Shown: positions 1 through 6,037, counted from the first letter of the stretch. The stretch: 6,037 nt of DNA from an uncultured Carnobacterium sp. (GCA_937976325.1 CALJSD010000220.1:1-6037), one strand, 5' to 3'. Made by a program: numbers and translations. The notes: generated by a model from the letters alone, not told the origin.

Positions 1-2
1 CT

Positions 3-1430
3 AGTAAGTTTTCTTGGGAGCAAGTGAGCCAGTCTAAAAGTCACTTAGTTTCTAAAATTGTTTTATCAATAGTTGGAGTTTTAATTGTTATTACTGCAGC
101 AAGTTACTTTATTTTATCTCCATTATTTTTTGCAGAATCTTATTCTAAAATGATTCAAGTGAAAAATGCAGATTTTGCGACAGATTTTCCAAAAACGGAT
201 GTTAACCAAATTCCATTAATTGATCGTGATACAGCTTCACGATTAGGCAATCGTCGAATTGGTGCGTTAACAGACCTAGTTTCTCAATTTGAAGTGGCGG
301 AAGATTATACGCAAATTAATATTCAAAATCATCCGTATCGTGTTTCTCCATTAAAATATGCAGGATTTTGGAAATGGTTCTCCAATCATCAAGAAGGAAT
401 TCCGAATTATATGCAAGTAGATATGGTGACTGGGGATGTAGAAGTGAAGAAACCGGATCAACCAATTCGTTATAGTGAAGCAGAGTATTTCAACCGTAAT
501 ATTCATCGTCACTTACGTTTCCATCATCCATTTACATTATTTGGTAGTCCAAGTTTTGAAGTGGATGATGAAGGGACACCATATTATATTGCTTCAACTT
601 ATAGTCGTAATTTTTTCTTAAGAGAACCTGAAGTGAATGGTTTAATTACGGTGAATGCTCTGACAGGTGAAAGTAAGCATTATAATTTACAAGAAATTCC
701 TAATTGGGTAGACCGTGTCTATAGTGCGGAATTAATTTTACATCAGTTAGAAATGAATGGGAAATATAAATTAGGATTCTGGAATACGATTTTCTCTAAA
801 AAAGGAGTGACAGTTCCTACAAAAGGGTATAACTACTTACCGATGAATGATGATATTTACTTATATACAGGAATTACTTCGGTAGCTTCTGACAATTCAA
901 ATATTGGATTTGTATTAGTTAATACTCGTACAAAAGAAGCAAAAATGTATCCAGTATCAGCGGCAGAAGAATTCTCAGCAATGAGTTCTGCAGAAGGTAG
1001 TGTACAAGAAACAGGCTATAAAGCAACCTTCCCACTACTCATTAGCCTCAATGGTAGACCGATGTATATTTTATCCTTAAAAGATGGTTCAGGTTTGATT
1101 AAAAAATACGCCTTAATTGATGTGGAAAATTATCAAAACGTTTATGTTGAAACGAGCGTAAGTCGATTAATTCAAAAATATGAACAATCTGCACCAGCCG
1201 AACAAGTGGGAACAGAAGGTGATGATCATCTAACAAGTGTGACAGGTAAAGTCCAAGATATTCAAGGTGTCGTGATTAATGGAAATACGATTTACTATTT
1301 ATTAGTGGATGATAAAGTTTATCGTGCTCCAGCTACGATTCAAAATCGCTTGCCGTTTATTCAAAAAGAACAACAAGTAGAAATGCAAGTGAATCCACAT
1401 GGAGAAGTAAGAAATATATCAATTAAATAG
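3..1430 (+). CDS. Uncharacterised membrane-anchored extracellular protein (5' end uncertain)
   Basis: I do not recognise this gene. The first possible start inside the window is a GTG at 24 (468 aa), but the frame is open to the left edge and the GGGAG before the GTG is only 3 bases away, which is short for a Shine-Dalgarno site; the true start may lie upstream. Counting from that GTG, residues 12-35 form one hydrophobic helix after a short basic N-terminus, read as a signal anchor. The rest is hydrophilic with no second membrane segment, so it probably faces outside. Residues 63-80 are a polar arginine-rich block. Two strand-like stretches carry a D/N-x-x-TG motif (around 133-139 and 211-216), somewhat reminiscent of PepSY-type repeats. 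Residues 402-468 alternate in a beta pattern that could be a small OB-like fold. No catalytic motif or LPXTG sorting signal is visible. A terminator follows 7 bases after the stop, so this gene ends its transcript. The reading frame is sure; the function is unknown. Confidence 0.85.
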   Translation, partial: SKFSWEQVSQSKSHLVSKIVLSIVGVLIVITAASYFILSPLFFAESYSKMIQVKNADFATDFPKTDVNQIPLIDRDTASRLGNRRIGALTDLVSQFEVAEDYTQINIQNHPYRVSPLKYAGFWKWFSNHQEGIPNYMQVDMVTGDVEVKKPDQPIRYSEAEYFNRNIHRHLRFHHPFTLFGSPSFEVDDEGTPYYIASTYSRNFFLREPEVNGLITVNALTGESKHYNLQEIPNWVDRVYSAELILHQLEMNGKYKLGFWNTIFSKKGVTVPTKGYNYLPMNDDIYLYTGITSVASDNSNIGFVLVNTRTKEAKMYPVSAAEEFSAMSSAEGSVQETGYKATFPLLISLNGRPMYILSLKDGSGLIKKYALIDVENYQNVYVETSVSRLIQKYEQSAPAEQVGTEGDDHLTSVTGKVQDIQGVVINGNTIYYLLVDDKVYRAPATIQNRLPFIQKEQQVEMQVNPHGEVRNISIK

Positions 1431-1437
1431 AAGAAAT

Positions 1438-1470
1438 AAGTGTATCGGATTCGTCTGATGCACTTTTTTT
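1438..1470 (+). terminator. Rho-independent terminator after the membrane-anchored protein gene
   Basis: Arms 1438-1449 and 1454-1465 pair over 12 consecutive positions, including two G-U pairs, around a TTCG tetraloop. The run of seven T at 1464-1470 begins in the stem and continues past it. This is a textbook intrinsic terminator on the + strand. No matching T-run exists on the other side, so it should act in one direction. It separates the first gene from the next transcription unit. Confidence 0.92.
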
Positions 1471-1473
1471 AGT

Positions 1474-1499
1474 ATTATTGAAGAAATTTTTTCAATAAT
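1474..1499. repeat. AT-rich palindrome, possible operator
   Basis: Arms ATTATTGAA (1474-1482) and TTCAATAAT (1491-1499) are perfect inverted repeats of 9 bases around an 8-base spacer, GAAATTTT. Each arm has a single G or C, so as an RNA hairpin it would be weak, and it is not followed by a T-run. It lies roughly 45 bases upstream of the predicted -10 element of the next gene. This position suits an activator or repressor site better than a terminator. No regulator family is recognised, and AT-rich DNA can produce such repeats by chance. Confidence 0.5.
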
Positions 1500-1519
1500 T
1501 TGAATTTATAAGGAATGTA

Positions 1520-1548
1520 TAGTCTTTTTTATCAAAGCATAGTACAAT
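1520..1548 (+). promoter_or_regulatory. Probable sigma-A promoter for the 449-residue protein gene
   Basis: TACAAT at 1543-1548 is a good -10 hexamer. With a 17-base spacer the -35 region would be TAGTCT at 1520-1525, which matches TTGACA at only three positions, and there is no TGn extension before the -10. Predicted transcription would start near 1555, leaving a leader of about 24 bases before the ATG at 1579. The weak -35 suggests low activity or dependence on an activator. The preceding terminator implies that some promoter must lie in this gap. Confidence 0.5.
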
Positions 1549-1566
1549 GGAAGTGAATACAAAATG

Positions 1567-1570
1567 GGAG
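1567..1570 (+). promoter_or_regulatory. Ribosome binding site that favours the start at 1579
   Basis: GGAG at 1567-1570 lies 8 bases before the ATG at 1579, a normal Shine-Dalgarno spacing. The in-frame ATG at 1564 would begin only about 9 bases after the predicted transcription start and overlaps this same ribosome site. The later ATG is therefore the better start. Confidence 0.65.
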
Positions 1571-1578
1571 TGGTGAAA

Positions 1579-2928
1579 ATGAAAGAGATTTACAATGGAT
1601 TATATCAAGTTCAAGAAGCATTAACAAAATTTGATAAGAAATTTATGGTAGCAGCAGTTTGTAATAAAGCTGGAAAAGTCCAATTCATTGTGCAATTAAT
1701 GCATAATAAGGAAGGGCAATTTACAGCATTTTTCCATAAAACTGTTCGTGAATATCAACATAGAATTAGAGCAGAAGAGGCTATTGTCCAAATAGCAGAA
1801 ACGGAAGAAGATTTAGATGAAATTGAAGGATTACGGAAAGGAATTCAAATCGTCTTTGTTCCATTAGAGTTTATTCCGAAAAGTCAAAAAATGACATTAA
1901 GAGACTTTGGGATTACTCGTAAAAGAAAGAAATTATATCCATTAATTTTCAGTTTAAATGATTCTAAATTATTATCCAGAGATTTAAAAGTGTCAGAAGT
2001 GAATTTCTGTAAAAAAGTATTAGACTGGTTAACACAAGAAGGAAATCTTGCATTACTTGCTTCCACTTCAAAACCAACTGAAAAAAATACCTTGCCAAAG
2101 ATTACGTACAATTCCAAAAAACAAGAAAGTGTCTATGAAGAAGGAGATATTCTTCACTTTGAGGAAGAACTAACTTACGAGGAATTTATTGGGTATAAAG
2201 GAGAAAAACCAAAACTGTATGTGCCGGAATTATCTCTTTATCGTGTGAAAAAAGGGATTCAAGTATCTGTACCTGATACATTTGAAATACGTTTAATGCT
2301 TTCTCCATCTCATTTTTATGGTAATGATGAAAAAAATGGTCCTCAATATATTTTAATTATTTCAACTGATATGGAAATAGCACTCATTGAGCCAATGGAT
2401 AAATTAGATCCTGAATTTATACAAAATGCGTTATTAGGTTTTTATAATGATGTACCAATGACTCCGGAAAGATGGGTGACAAGAGGAGTTTTTGCCCCAT
2501 TCTTGAAGGAGTGCTTAGATCCAGTGATGGAAATTTTTAAAATTCCGTTTACAATTAGTACAGAAACATCTGTGATTGATATGTATTCTCATGAAGAGCT
2601 GTTTCATTTGATTACTTCTGATGATCCGTATTATGATTTTGATGATCTCGATGATTTAGATGACTTTGACGGTTTCAACTTATCTGAAGAACTTCGTGAA
2701 AGGAGAGATTTTCATGAAGGTGCTAAAAAATCCTCCTCTGTAGAAAGTGAATTAGAAGAGTTACAATCTGCTCTTTCGATGGCATTGGAATATATTAGTA
2801 ATCATGAAACGATTACGTACAATGAGTTGAAAAAATTTTTACAGGGAAAGAATATACGTCCATTAAATATCTCTGCAGTCATTGAAGGGTTAATTGAAGC
2901 GGGATGTTTACTTCCTGATTCGAAGTAA
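1579..2928 (+). CDS. Uncharacterised soluble protein with Asp-rich repeat and possible winged-helix C-terminus
   Basis: I do not recognise this gene. From the preferred ATG at 1579 it encodes 449 residues; the in-frame ATG at 1564 would add five. There is no signal peptide or membrane helix, so it should be cytoplasmic. The N-terminal part (about 1-150) is mixed and highly charged. Residues about 231-347 look like a compact alpha/beta domain: a hydrophobic strand near 257-262, then helices and another strand before a helix near 335. The pattern vaguely recalls the DUF6930 type of domain, but that is memory of a pattern and not a match I can prove. Residues 348-366 are very acidic, with a DDL-DDL-DDF repeat, probably a flexible linker. 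Residues 387-405 form a charged helix. Residues about 405-447 have the helix, helix-turn-helix and short-strand rhythm of a small winged helix. It has its own promoter and terminator, so it is not in the heat-shock operon. A regulator or adaptor role is possible but unproven. Confidence 0.85.
   Translation: MKEIYNGLYQVQEALTKFDKKFMVAAVCNKAGKVQFIVQLMHNKEGQFTAFFHKTVREYQHRIRAEEAIVQIAETEEDLDEIEGLRKGIQIVFVPLEFIPKSQKMTLRDFGITRKRKKLYPLIFSLNDSKLLSRDLKVSEVNFCKKVLDWLTQEGNLALLASTSKPTEKNTLPKITYNSKKQESVYEEGDILHFEEELTYEEFIGYKGEKPKLYVPELSLYRVKKGIQVSVPDTFEIRLMLSPSHFYGNDEKNGPQYILIISTDMEIALIEPMDKLDPEFIQNALLGFYNDVPMTPERWVTRGVFAPFLKECLDPVMEIFKIPFTISTETSVIDMYSHEELFHLITSDDPYYDFDDLDDLDDFDGFNLSEELRERRDFHEGAKKSSSVESELEELQSALSMALEYISNHETITYNELKKFLQGKNIRPLNISAVIEGLIEAGCLLPDSK
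2641..2667 (+). repeat. Three degenerate 9-base tandem repeats encoding DDL/DDL/DDF
   Basis: Units GATGATCTC (2641-2649), GATGATTTA (2650-2658) and GATGACTTT (2659-2667) each encode Asp-Asp-hydrophobic. They sit in a wider acidic stretch (residues 348-366 of the 449-residue protein). Third-position changes show that the units have drifted, so this is an old repeat kept at protein level. Copy number could vary between strains. Confidence 0.75.
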
Positions 2929-2958
2929 TCGATGATGTTTGAATGTATAAAATAGTAC

Positions 2959-2994
2959 AATCCTGTTGGTGAGAAATCACTGGCAGGATTTTTT
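2959..2994 (+). terminator. Rho-independent terminator after the 449-residue protein gene
   Basis: Arms 2959-2972 and 2977-2990 pair over 14 continuous positions, counting three consecutive G-U pairs in the middle, around a GAAA tetraloop. The stem is followed directly by TTTT, giving six T in a row at 2989-2994. It ends the transcript 31 bases after the stop codon and isolates that gene from the ctsR-clpC operon. Confidence 0.93.
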
Positions 2995-2998
2995 GAAT

Positions 2999-3013
2999 AA
3001 TTTGTAACAAATT
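2999..3013. repeat. Short AT-rich inverted repeat upstream of the ctsR promoter
   Basis: AATTTG (2999-3004) and CAAATT (3008-3013) are perfect inverted arms around TAA. An overlapping pair, TGTAA (3003-3007) and TTACA (3015-3019), forms a second possible dyad. Both lie between the preceding terminator and the -35 of the ctsR promoter. They could be an UP-like AT-rich element or a second regulator site. Chance is a serious alternative in such AT-rich DNA. Confidence 0.3.
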
Positions 3014-3035
3014 TTTACAGATGGAGTACTTTTTA

Positions 3036-3064
3036 TTGGCAAAGAGAAATTTATTTTGTATAAT
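3036..3064 (+). promoter_or_regulatory. Sigma-A promoter of the ctsR-clpC operon
   Basis: TTGGCA at 3036-3041 (five of six consensus bases) and TATAAT at 3059-3064 (perfect) are separated by exactly 17 bases. Transcription should start near 3071, inside the CtsR operator. A vegetative promoter this strong with a repressor site over the start point is the usual arrangement for class III heat-shock genes. Confidence 0.93.
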
Positions 3065-3067
3065 TAA

Positions 3068-3084
3068 AGTCAAAGAAAGTCAAA
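3068..3084 (+). promoter_or_regulatory. CtsR operator (heat-shock direct repeat)
   Basis: AGTCAAA (3068-3074) is repeated as AGTCAAA (3078-3084) after the 3-base spacer GAA. This matches the known CtsR heptad repeat (RGTCAAA-NAN-RGTCAAA) at every position. The site begins 4 bases after the -10 hexamer and covers the predicted start of transcription, so bound CtsR should block the promoter. It is the only complete CtsR box I find in the window and implies autoregulation of ctsR together with clpC. Confidence 0.96.
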
Positions 3085-3100
3085 AGAGAGGAGAGTTCGT

Positions 3101-3562
3101 ATGCAACCGTCAAATATGTCGGATATTATTGAAGAATATTTAAAAAACGTCTTATTAGCACAAGAGAAAGTTGAGATTCGTCGTAGTGAAATTGCGGACC
3201 GTTTCAATTGTGTTCCATCGCAAATTAATTATGTCATTAATACTCGTTTTACTGTTCAACAAGGATATGTCGTTGAAAGTAAGCGTGGTGGTGGTGGTTA
3301 TATCCGTATTATGAAAGTGAATTTAGTCGATGATATGGATATTATTGATGCCTTATTAGAAGTAGTTCCAGAAGAATTATCCATCAAACAAGCCAATCAT
3401 ATTTTACAAAATTTATATGATAATGAGCTCCTCTCAAAAAGAGAAGCACAATTATTGTTGATTGCAATGTCGAAAGAATCTTTAATAGAAGCAGAGCAAT
3501 GTAGTAATCAACTTCGTAGTAATATGATGAAAAATATATTAACTGGTTTAAAGTATAAGTAG
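3101..3562 (+). CDS. ctsR: CtsR, transcriptional repressor of class III heat-shock genes
   Basis: CtsR is a dimeric winged-helix repressor of clp genes (clpC, clpP, clpE and others) that loses DNA binding on heating. At 153 residues it has the usual family length. Residues 1-70 are the DNA-binding domain: SDIIE at 7-11, the helix-turn-helix with RRSEIAD (27-33) and CVPSQINYVINTRF (37-50), then the wing ESKRGGGGYIRI (59-70). The tetraglycine G63-G66 is known in the family as the heat-sensing loop, and R62 beside it is an arginine linked to McsB phosphorylation in Bacillus-type CtsR. Residues about 75-150 are the helical C-terminal dimerisation domain. An AGGAG at 3089-3093, 7 bases before the ATG, supports this start over the Met at residue 6. 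It sits behind a perfect CtsR operator, so it represses itself. It is cotranscribed with clpC, whose start lies 11 bases after its stop. mcsA and mcsB do not follow it, unlike in Bacillus. Confidence 0.97.
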   Translation: MQPSNMSDIIEEYLKNVLLAQEKVEIRRSEIADRFNCVPSQINYVINTRFTVQQGYVVESKRGGGGYIRIMKVNLVDDMDIIDALLEVVPEELSIKQANHILQNLYDNELLSKREAQLLLIAMSKESLIEAEQCSNQLRSNMMKNILTGLKYK

Positions 3563-3568
3563 GGGTGA
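3561..3568 (+). promoter_or_regulatory. clpC ribosome binding site overlapping the ctsR stop codon
   Basis: The purine-rich AGGGGTGA begins inside the TAG stop of ctsR (3560-3562), with the GGGG ending 8 bases before the clpC ATG. Ribosomes finishing ctsR therefore stop on the clpC initiation site, which suggests translational coupling. It favours the ATG at 3574 over the in-frame ATG at 3583. Confidence 0.8.
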
Positions 3569-3573
3569 CGTGA

Positions 3574-6037
3574 ATGAGCGATATGTTTACAGAAAAAGCA
3601 CGTAGTGCAATGGTATTAGCTGCAAGAGAAGCAATTTCGTTTAGACATCAAGCAGTTGGTACAGAACACTTGTTATTAGGTCTAGTCATTGAACAAGAAG
3701 GTATTGCAGGGATCTTATTAAGAGAAAGAGGGTTAACAGCTGAGATTGTTCGTCAAGAAATTGAAGCATTAACAGGATATGGAAGCAATCGTAAAGAAAT
3801 CGATCCATATTTAATGCCTTATTCTCCAAGAGCTAAAAAAGTAGTTGTTGCAGCGACAGAAGAAGCGAAACGTTTGAAAATTCCTCAAGTAGGAACAGAA
3901 CATTTATTATTAGGCTTACTTCAAGAAGAAGTATTAGCGACAAAAATTATGCGTGATAATCATATTGAATTAGAAGAATTAATGAAGACAATTTATGAAA
4001 AAATTGGAATTCAACCTTCTAAAGCTCGTTCAACAAAAGGTCAAGTATCTGGTGGTAGCGCTAAAGATAAAACACCAACATTGGATAGCTTATCAAGAGA
4101 TTTAACAGCTCTAGCAAGACAAGGGAAGTTAGATCCAGTAATCGGAAGAAACGAAGAAGTTCGTCGTATGATTCAAGTCATTAGTCGCCGTACGAAAAAT
4201 AATCCTGTATTAGTTGGGGAACCTGGTGTGGGTAAGACTGCTATTGTAGAAGGGTTAGCTCAACGCATGGTTAATGGTGAAGTTCCTGAAGAAATTGCAA
4301 ACAAACGTTTAATGATGTTAGATATGGGTGCATTAGTAGCAGGAACAAAATACCGTGGTGAATTCGAAGAACGAATGAAAAAAATCATTGAAGAAATTTA
4401 TACGCAACAAGATGTGATTTTATTTATCGATGAATTACATACACTCATTGGTGCAGGTGGAGCAGAAGGAGCGATTGATGCTTCGAATATTTTAAAACCT
4501 GCCTTAGCTCGTGGTGAATTACAAGTGATTGGGGCAACAACTTTAGATGAGTATCAAAAATATATTGAAAAAGATGCTGCCTTAGAACGTCGTTTTGCTT
4601 CGATTCATGTTGAAGAACCAACTGCTGAAGATAGTATTCAAATTTTAAAAGGTTTGAGAAAACACTATGAATCGCATCACCATGTAGAAATTACAGATGA
4701 AGCAGTTCAAGCAGCGGTGCAATTATCGGTTCGTTATATTACTTCACGTCGTCTCCCAGATAAAGCAATTGACTTAATGGACGAAACAGCAGCAAAAGCA
4801 CGTTTAGATGTGACAACTAAGGTTTCTCCAATCGTCTTATTAGAAGAAGAAATTTTACATTTTGAACAATTGAAAAATCAAGCAATTCAACACCAAAACT
4901 TTGATGAAGCAGCAAAATTCCGTAAAAAAGAATTAGCGAAAAGAGATAAACTTGAAAAATTAATCGAAAAATTAGAGGCTTCACCAAAAACAGACTATGT
5001 TGCTTCGATTGGAGAAGGGGATATTGCAGAAGTTGTTTCTCAATGGACAGGAATTCCTCTTCAACAAATGGAGAAAAAAGAAAGCGAACGTTTAATCAAC
5101 TTAGAATCTGTGTTACACAAACGTGTCATTGGACAGTCAGAAGCCGTAAGTGCGGTCGCTCGTTCAATTCGTCGTGCAAGAAGTGGATTAAAAGATCCAC
5201 GCCGCCCAATTGGTTCATTCTTATTCTTAGGCCCAACTGGTGTTGGGAAGACAGAATTAGCGAAAACTTTAGCAGAAGCAATGTTCGGAGAACAAGATGC
5301 ACTAGTTAGAATTGATATGTCTGAATATATGGAAAAACATTCCGTTAGTCGTTTAGTAGGTTCTCCTCCAGGATATGTTGGTTTTGATGAAGGTGGTCAA
5401 TTAACTGAAAAAATTCGTCAACGTCCGTATGCCGTAATTTTACTAGATGAAATTGAAAAAGCACATCCAGATGTGTTTAATATTTTATTACAAGTATTAG
5501 ATGATGGACATTTGACTGATTCAAAAGGAAGAAAAGTGGACTTCAGAAATACAGTTATCATTATGACATCAAACCTTGGGGCTGTAGCTCTTCGTGAAGA
5601 AAAATCGGTAGGATTCGGTGCAAAAACGGTTCAACAAAACCATGATGCGATGGAAAAACGAATTCGTGAAGAATTGAAAAATTCATTTAGACCTGAATTA
5701 TTAAACCGTATTGATGAAACGATTGTCTTCCATAAACTTCAAAAAGAAGAACTAAGACAAATTGTTGGCATTATGGCAAAAGAAATTACTTCAAGATTAC
5801 AAGAATTGAATATTACAGTGAAAATTACTTCTGCAGTATTAGATGTACTAGCAGAAGAAGGATTTGATCCAGAATATGGAGCAAGACCAATTCGTCGTGC
5901 TATTCAAAAGAAAATTGAAGATCCATTAAGTGAAGCATTGTTAAGTGGAGAAATCCGCTTCGGCCAACAAGTTACTATTGGTGCAACAAAAGGGAAAATT
6001 ACCATTAAAGGGAAAGAGAAAAAAGAAAAAACTGTAA
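3574..6037 (+). CDS. clpC: ClpC, AAA+ unfoldase subunit of the ClpCP protease (3' end outside window)
   Basis: ClpC is a cytoplasmic hexameric HSP100 ATPase that unfolds substrates and threads them into ClpP. I translated 821 codons with no internal stop; the frame runs off the right edge, but the length shows that nearly the whole protein is present. Domains in order: two Clp_N repeats (about 4-70 and 80-145), each with GTEHLLLGL; D1 ATPase with Walker A GEPGVGKT (215-222), Walker B D286/E287, sensor GATT ending at T323 and arginines R339/R340; a short coiled M domain (about 420-470) with F443 and R450, matching the aromatic and arginine that control the resting state in Staphylococcus ClpC; D2 ATPase with Walker A GPTGVGKT (553-560), Walker B D625/E626, sensor-1 N667, arginine finger R712 and sensor-2 R771. 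VGF at 679-681 fits the ClpP-binding loop. The M domain length marks ClpC rather than ClpB. Every ATPase residue looks intact. It is the second gene of the CtsR-repressed operon. Its adaptor, probably MecA, is not in this window. Confidence 0.97.
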   Translation, partial: MSDMFTEKARSAMVLAAREAISFRHQAVGTEHLLLGLVIEQEGIAGILLRERGLTAEIVRQEIEALTGYGSNRKEIDPYLMPYSPRAKKVVVAATEEAKRLKIPQVGTEHLLLGLLQEEVLATKIMRDNHIELEELMKTIYEKIGIQPSKARSTKGQVSGGSAKDKTPTLDSLSRDLTALARQGKLDPVIGRNEEVRRMIQVISRRTKNNPVLVGEPGVGKTAIVEGLAQRMVNGEVPEEIANKRLMMLDMGALVAGTKYRGEFEERMKKIIEEIYTQQDVILFIDELHTLIGAGGAEGAIDASNILKPALARGELQVIGATTLDEYQKYIEKDAALERRFASIHVEEPTAEDSIQILKGLRKHYESHHHVEITDEAVQAAVQLSVRYITSRRLPDKAIDLMDETAAKARLDVTTKVSPIVLLEEEILHFEQLKNQAIQHQNFDEAAKFRKKELAKRDKLEKLIEKLEASPKTDYVASIGEGDIAEVVSQWTGIPLQQMEKKESERLINLESVLHKRVIGQSEAVSAVARSIRRARSGLKDPRRPIGSFLFLGPTGVGKTELAKTLAEAMFGEQDALVRIDMSEYMEKHSVSRLVGSPPGYVGFDEGGQLTEKIRQRPYAVILLDEIEKAHPDVFNILLQVLDDGHLTDSKGRKVDFRNTVIIMTSNLGAVALREEKSVGFGAKTVQQNHDAMEKRIREELKNSFRPELLNRIDETIVFHKLQKEELRQIVGIMAKEITSRLQELNITVKITSAVLDVLAEEGFDPEYGARPIRRAIQKKIEDPLSEALLSGEIRFGQQVTIGATKGKITIKGKEKKEKTV

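Noticed and set aside
1884..1900. AGTCAAA heptad resembling a second CtsR box
   Set aside because: The second heptad position does not match, and the site is inside a gene far from any promoter.
1884..2117. Minus-strand open frame of 77 codons opposite the 449-residue protein gene
   Set aside because: It is antisense to a convincing gene, with no promoter or ribosome site and no recognisable protein features.
2378..2385. TAGCACTC, resembling the left half of a CIRCE (HrcA) element
   Set aside because: No GAGTGCTAA follows after nine bases, and it is inside a coding region.
2941..2961. GAATGTATA and TAGTACAAT shared with the promoter region at 1513-1548
   Set aside because: The copy lies just before and within the terminator, the spacing differs, and no gene starts close behind it. 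Short AT-rich matches are expected by chance.
2879..3073. Minus-strand open frame of 64 codons across the terminator and ctsR promoter
   Set aside because: It covers the terminator, promoter and CtsR box, which explain this DNA better. AT-rich intergenic sequence gives such frames by chance.
3563..3573. Possible remnant of mcsA/mcsB between ctsR and clpC
   Set aside because: Only 11 bases lie between the genes, occupied by the clpC ribosome site. There is no room for a remnant, and the close spacing fits a normal two-gene operon.
5043..5309. Open frame of 88 codons inside clpC, + strand, different frame
   Set aside because: It lies wholly within the conserved D2 region of clpC, has a composition rich in Arg, Ser and Cys unlike the other proteins, and has no ribosome site of its own. 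It is a shadow.

Overview
The window is AT-rich, single-strand-oriented DNA from a low-GC Gram-positive bacterium. The closest fit is the order Lactobacillales, because ctsR is followed directly by clpC with no mcsA or mcsB between them. Codon use (TTA, GAA, AAA, ATT) looks uniform across all four genes. I see no IS element, tRNA, rRNA or CRISPR array and no sign of recent transfer. Genus and species cannot be fixed from this sequence.

Layout, all on the + strand. (1) Positions 3-1430 hold an unrecognised membrane-anchored, mostly extracellular protein whose frame is still open at the left edge; a strong hairpin terminator follows at 1438-1470. (2) A 148-base intergenic stretch carries a long AT-rich palindrome and a probable promoter. 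It leads into an unrecognised soluble protein (best start 1579, stop 2928) with an aspartate-rich tandem repeat and a possible winged-helix C-terminus, closed by a second strong terminator (2959-2994). (3) A near-consensus sigma-A promoter with a perfect CtsR operator over its predicted start site drives ctsR (3101-3562) and clpC (3574 to the right edge). The clpC frame is intact through 821 codons and has no stop inside the window.

The best-understood part is the class III heat-shock operon. CtsR should repress its own promoter at normal temperature by binding the direct repeat at 3068-3084. Heat inactivates CtsR, and ctsR and clpC are then transcribed together, giving the AAA+ unfoldase that feeds ClpP. 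The two upstream genes have their own expression signals and look like separate transcription units, so their position gives only weak evidence for a link to proteolysis.

I find no convincing new multi-gene system here. The most worthwhile leads are the unrecognised 449-residue protein, the 26-base palindrome upstream of it, the conserved phosphoarginine-related residues in CtsR and ClpC despite no mcsB in the operon, and the out-of-frame TAA at the very end of clpC.
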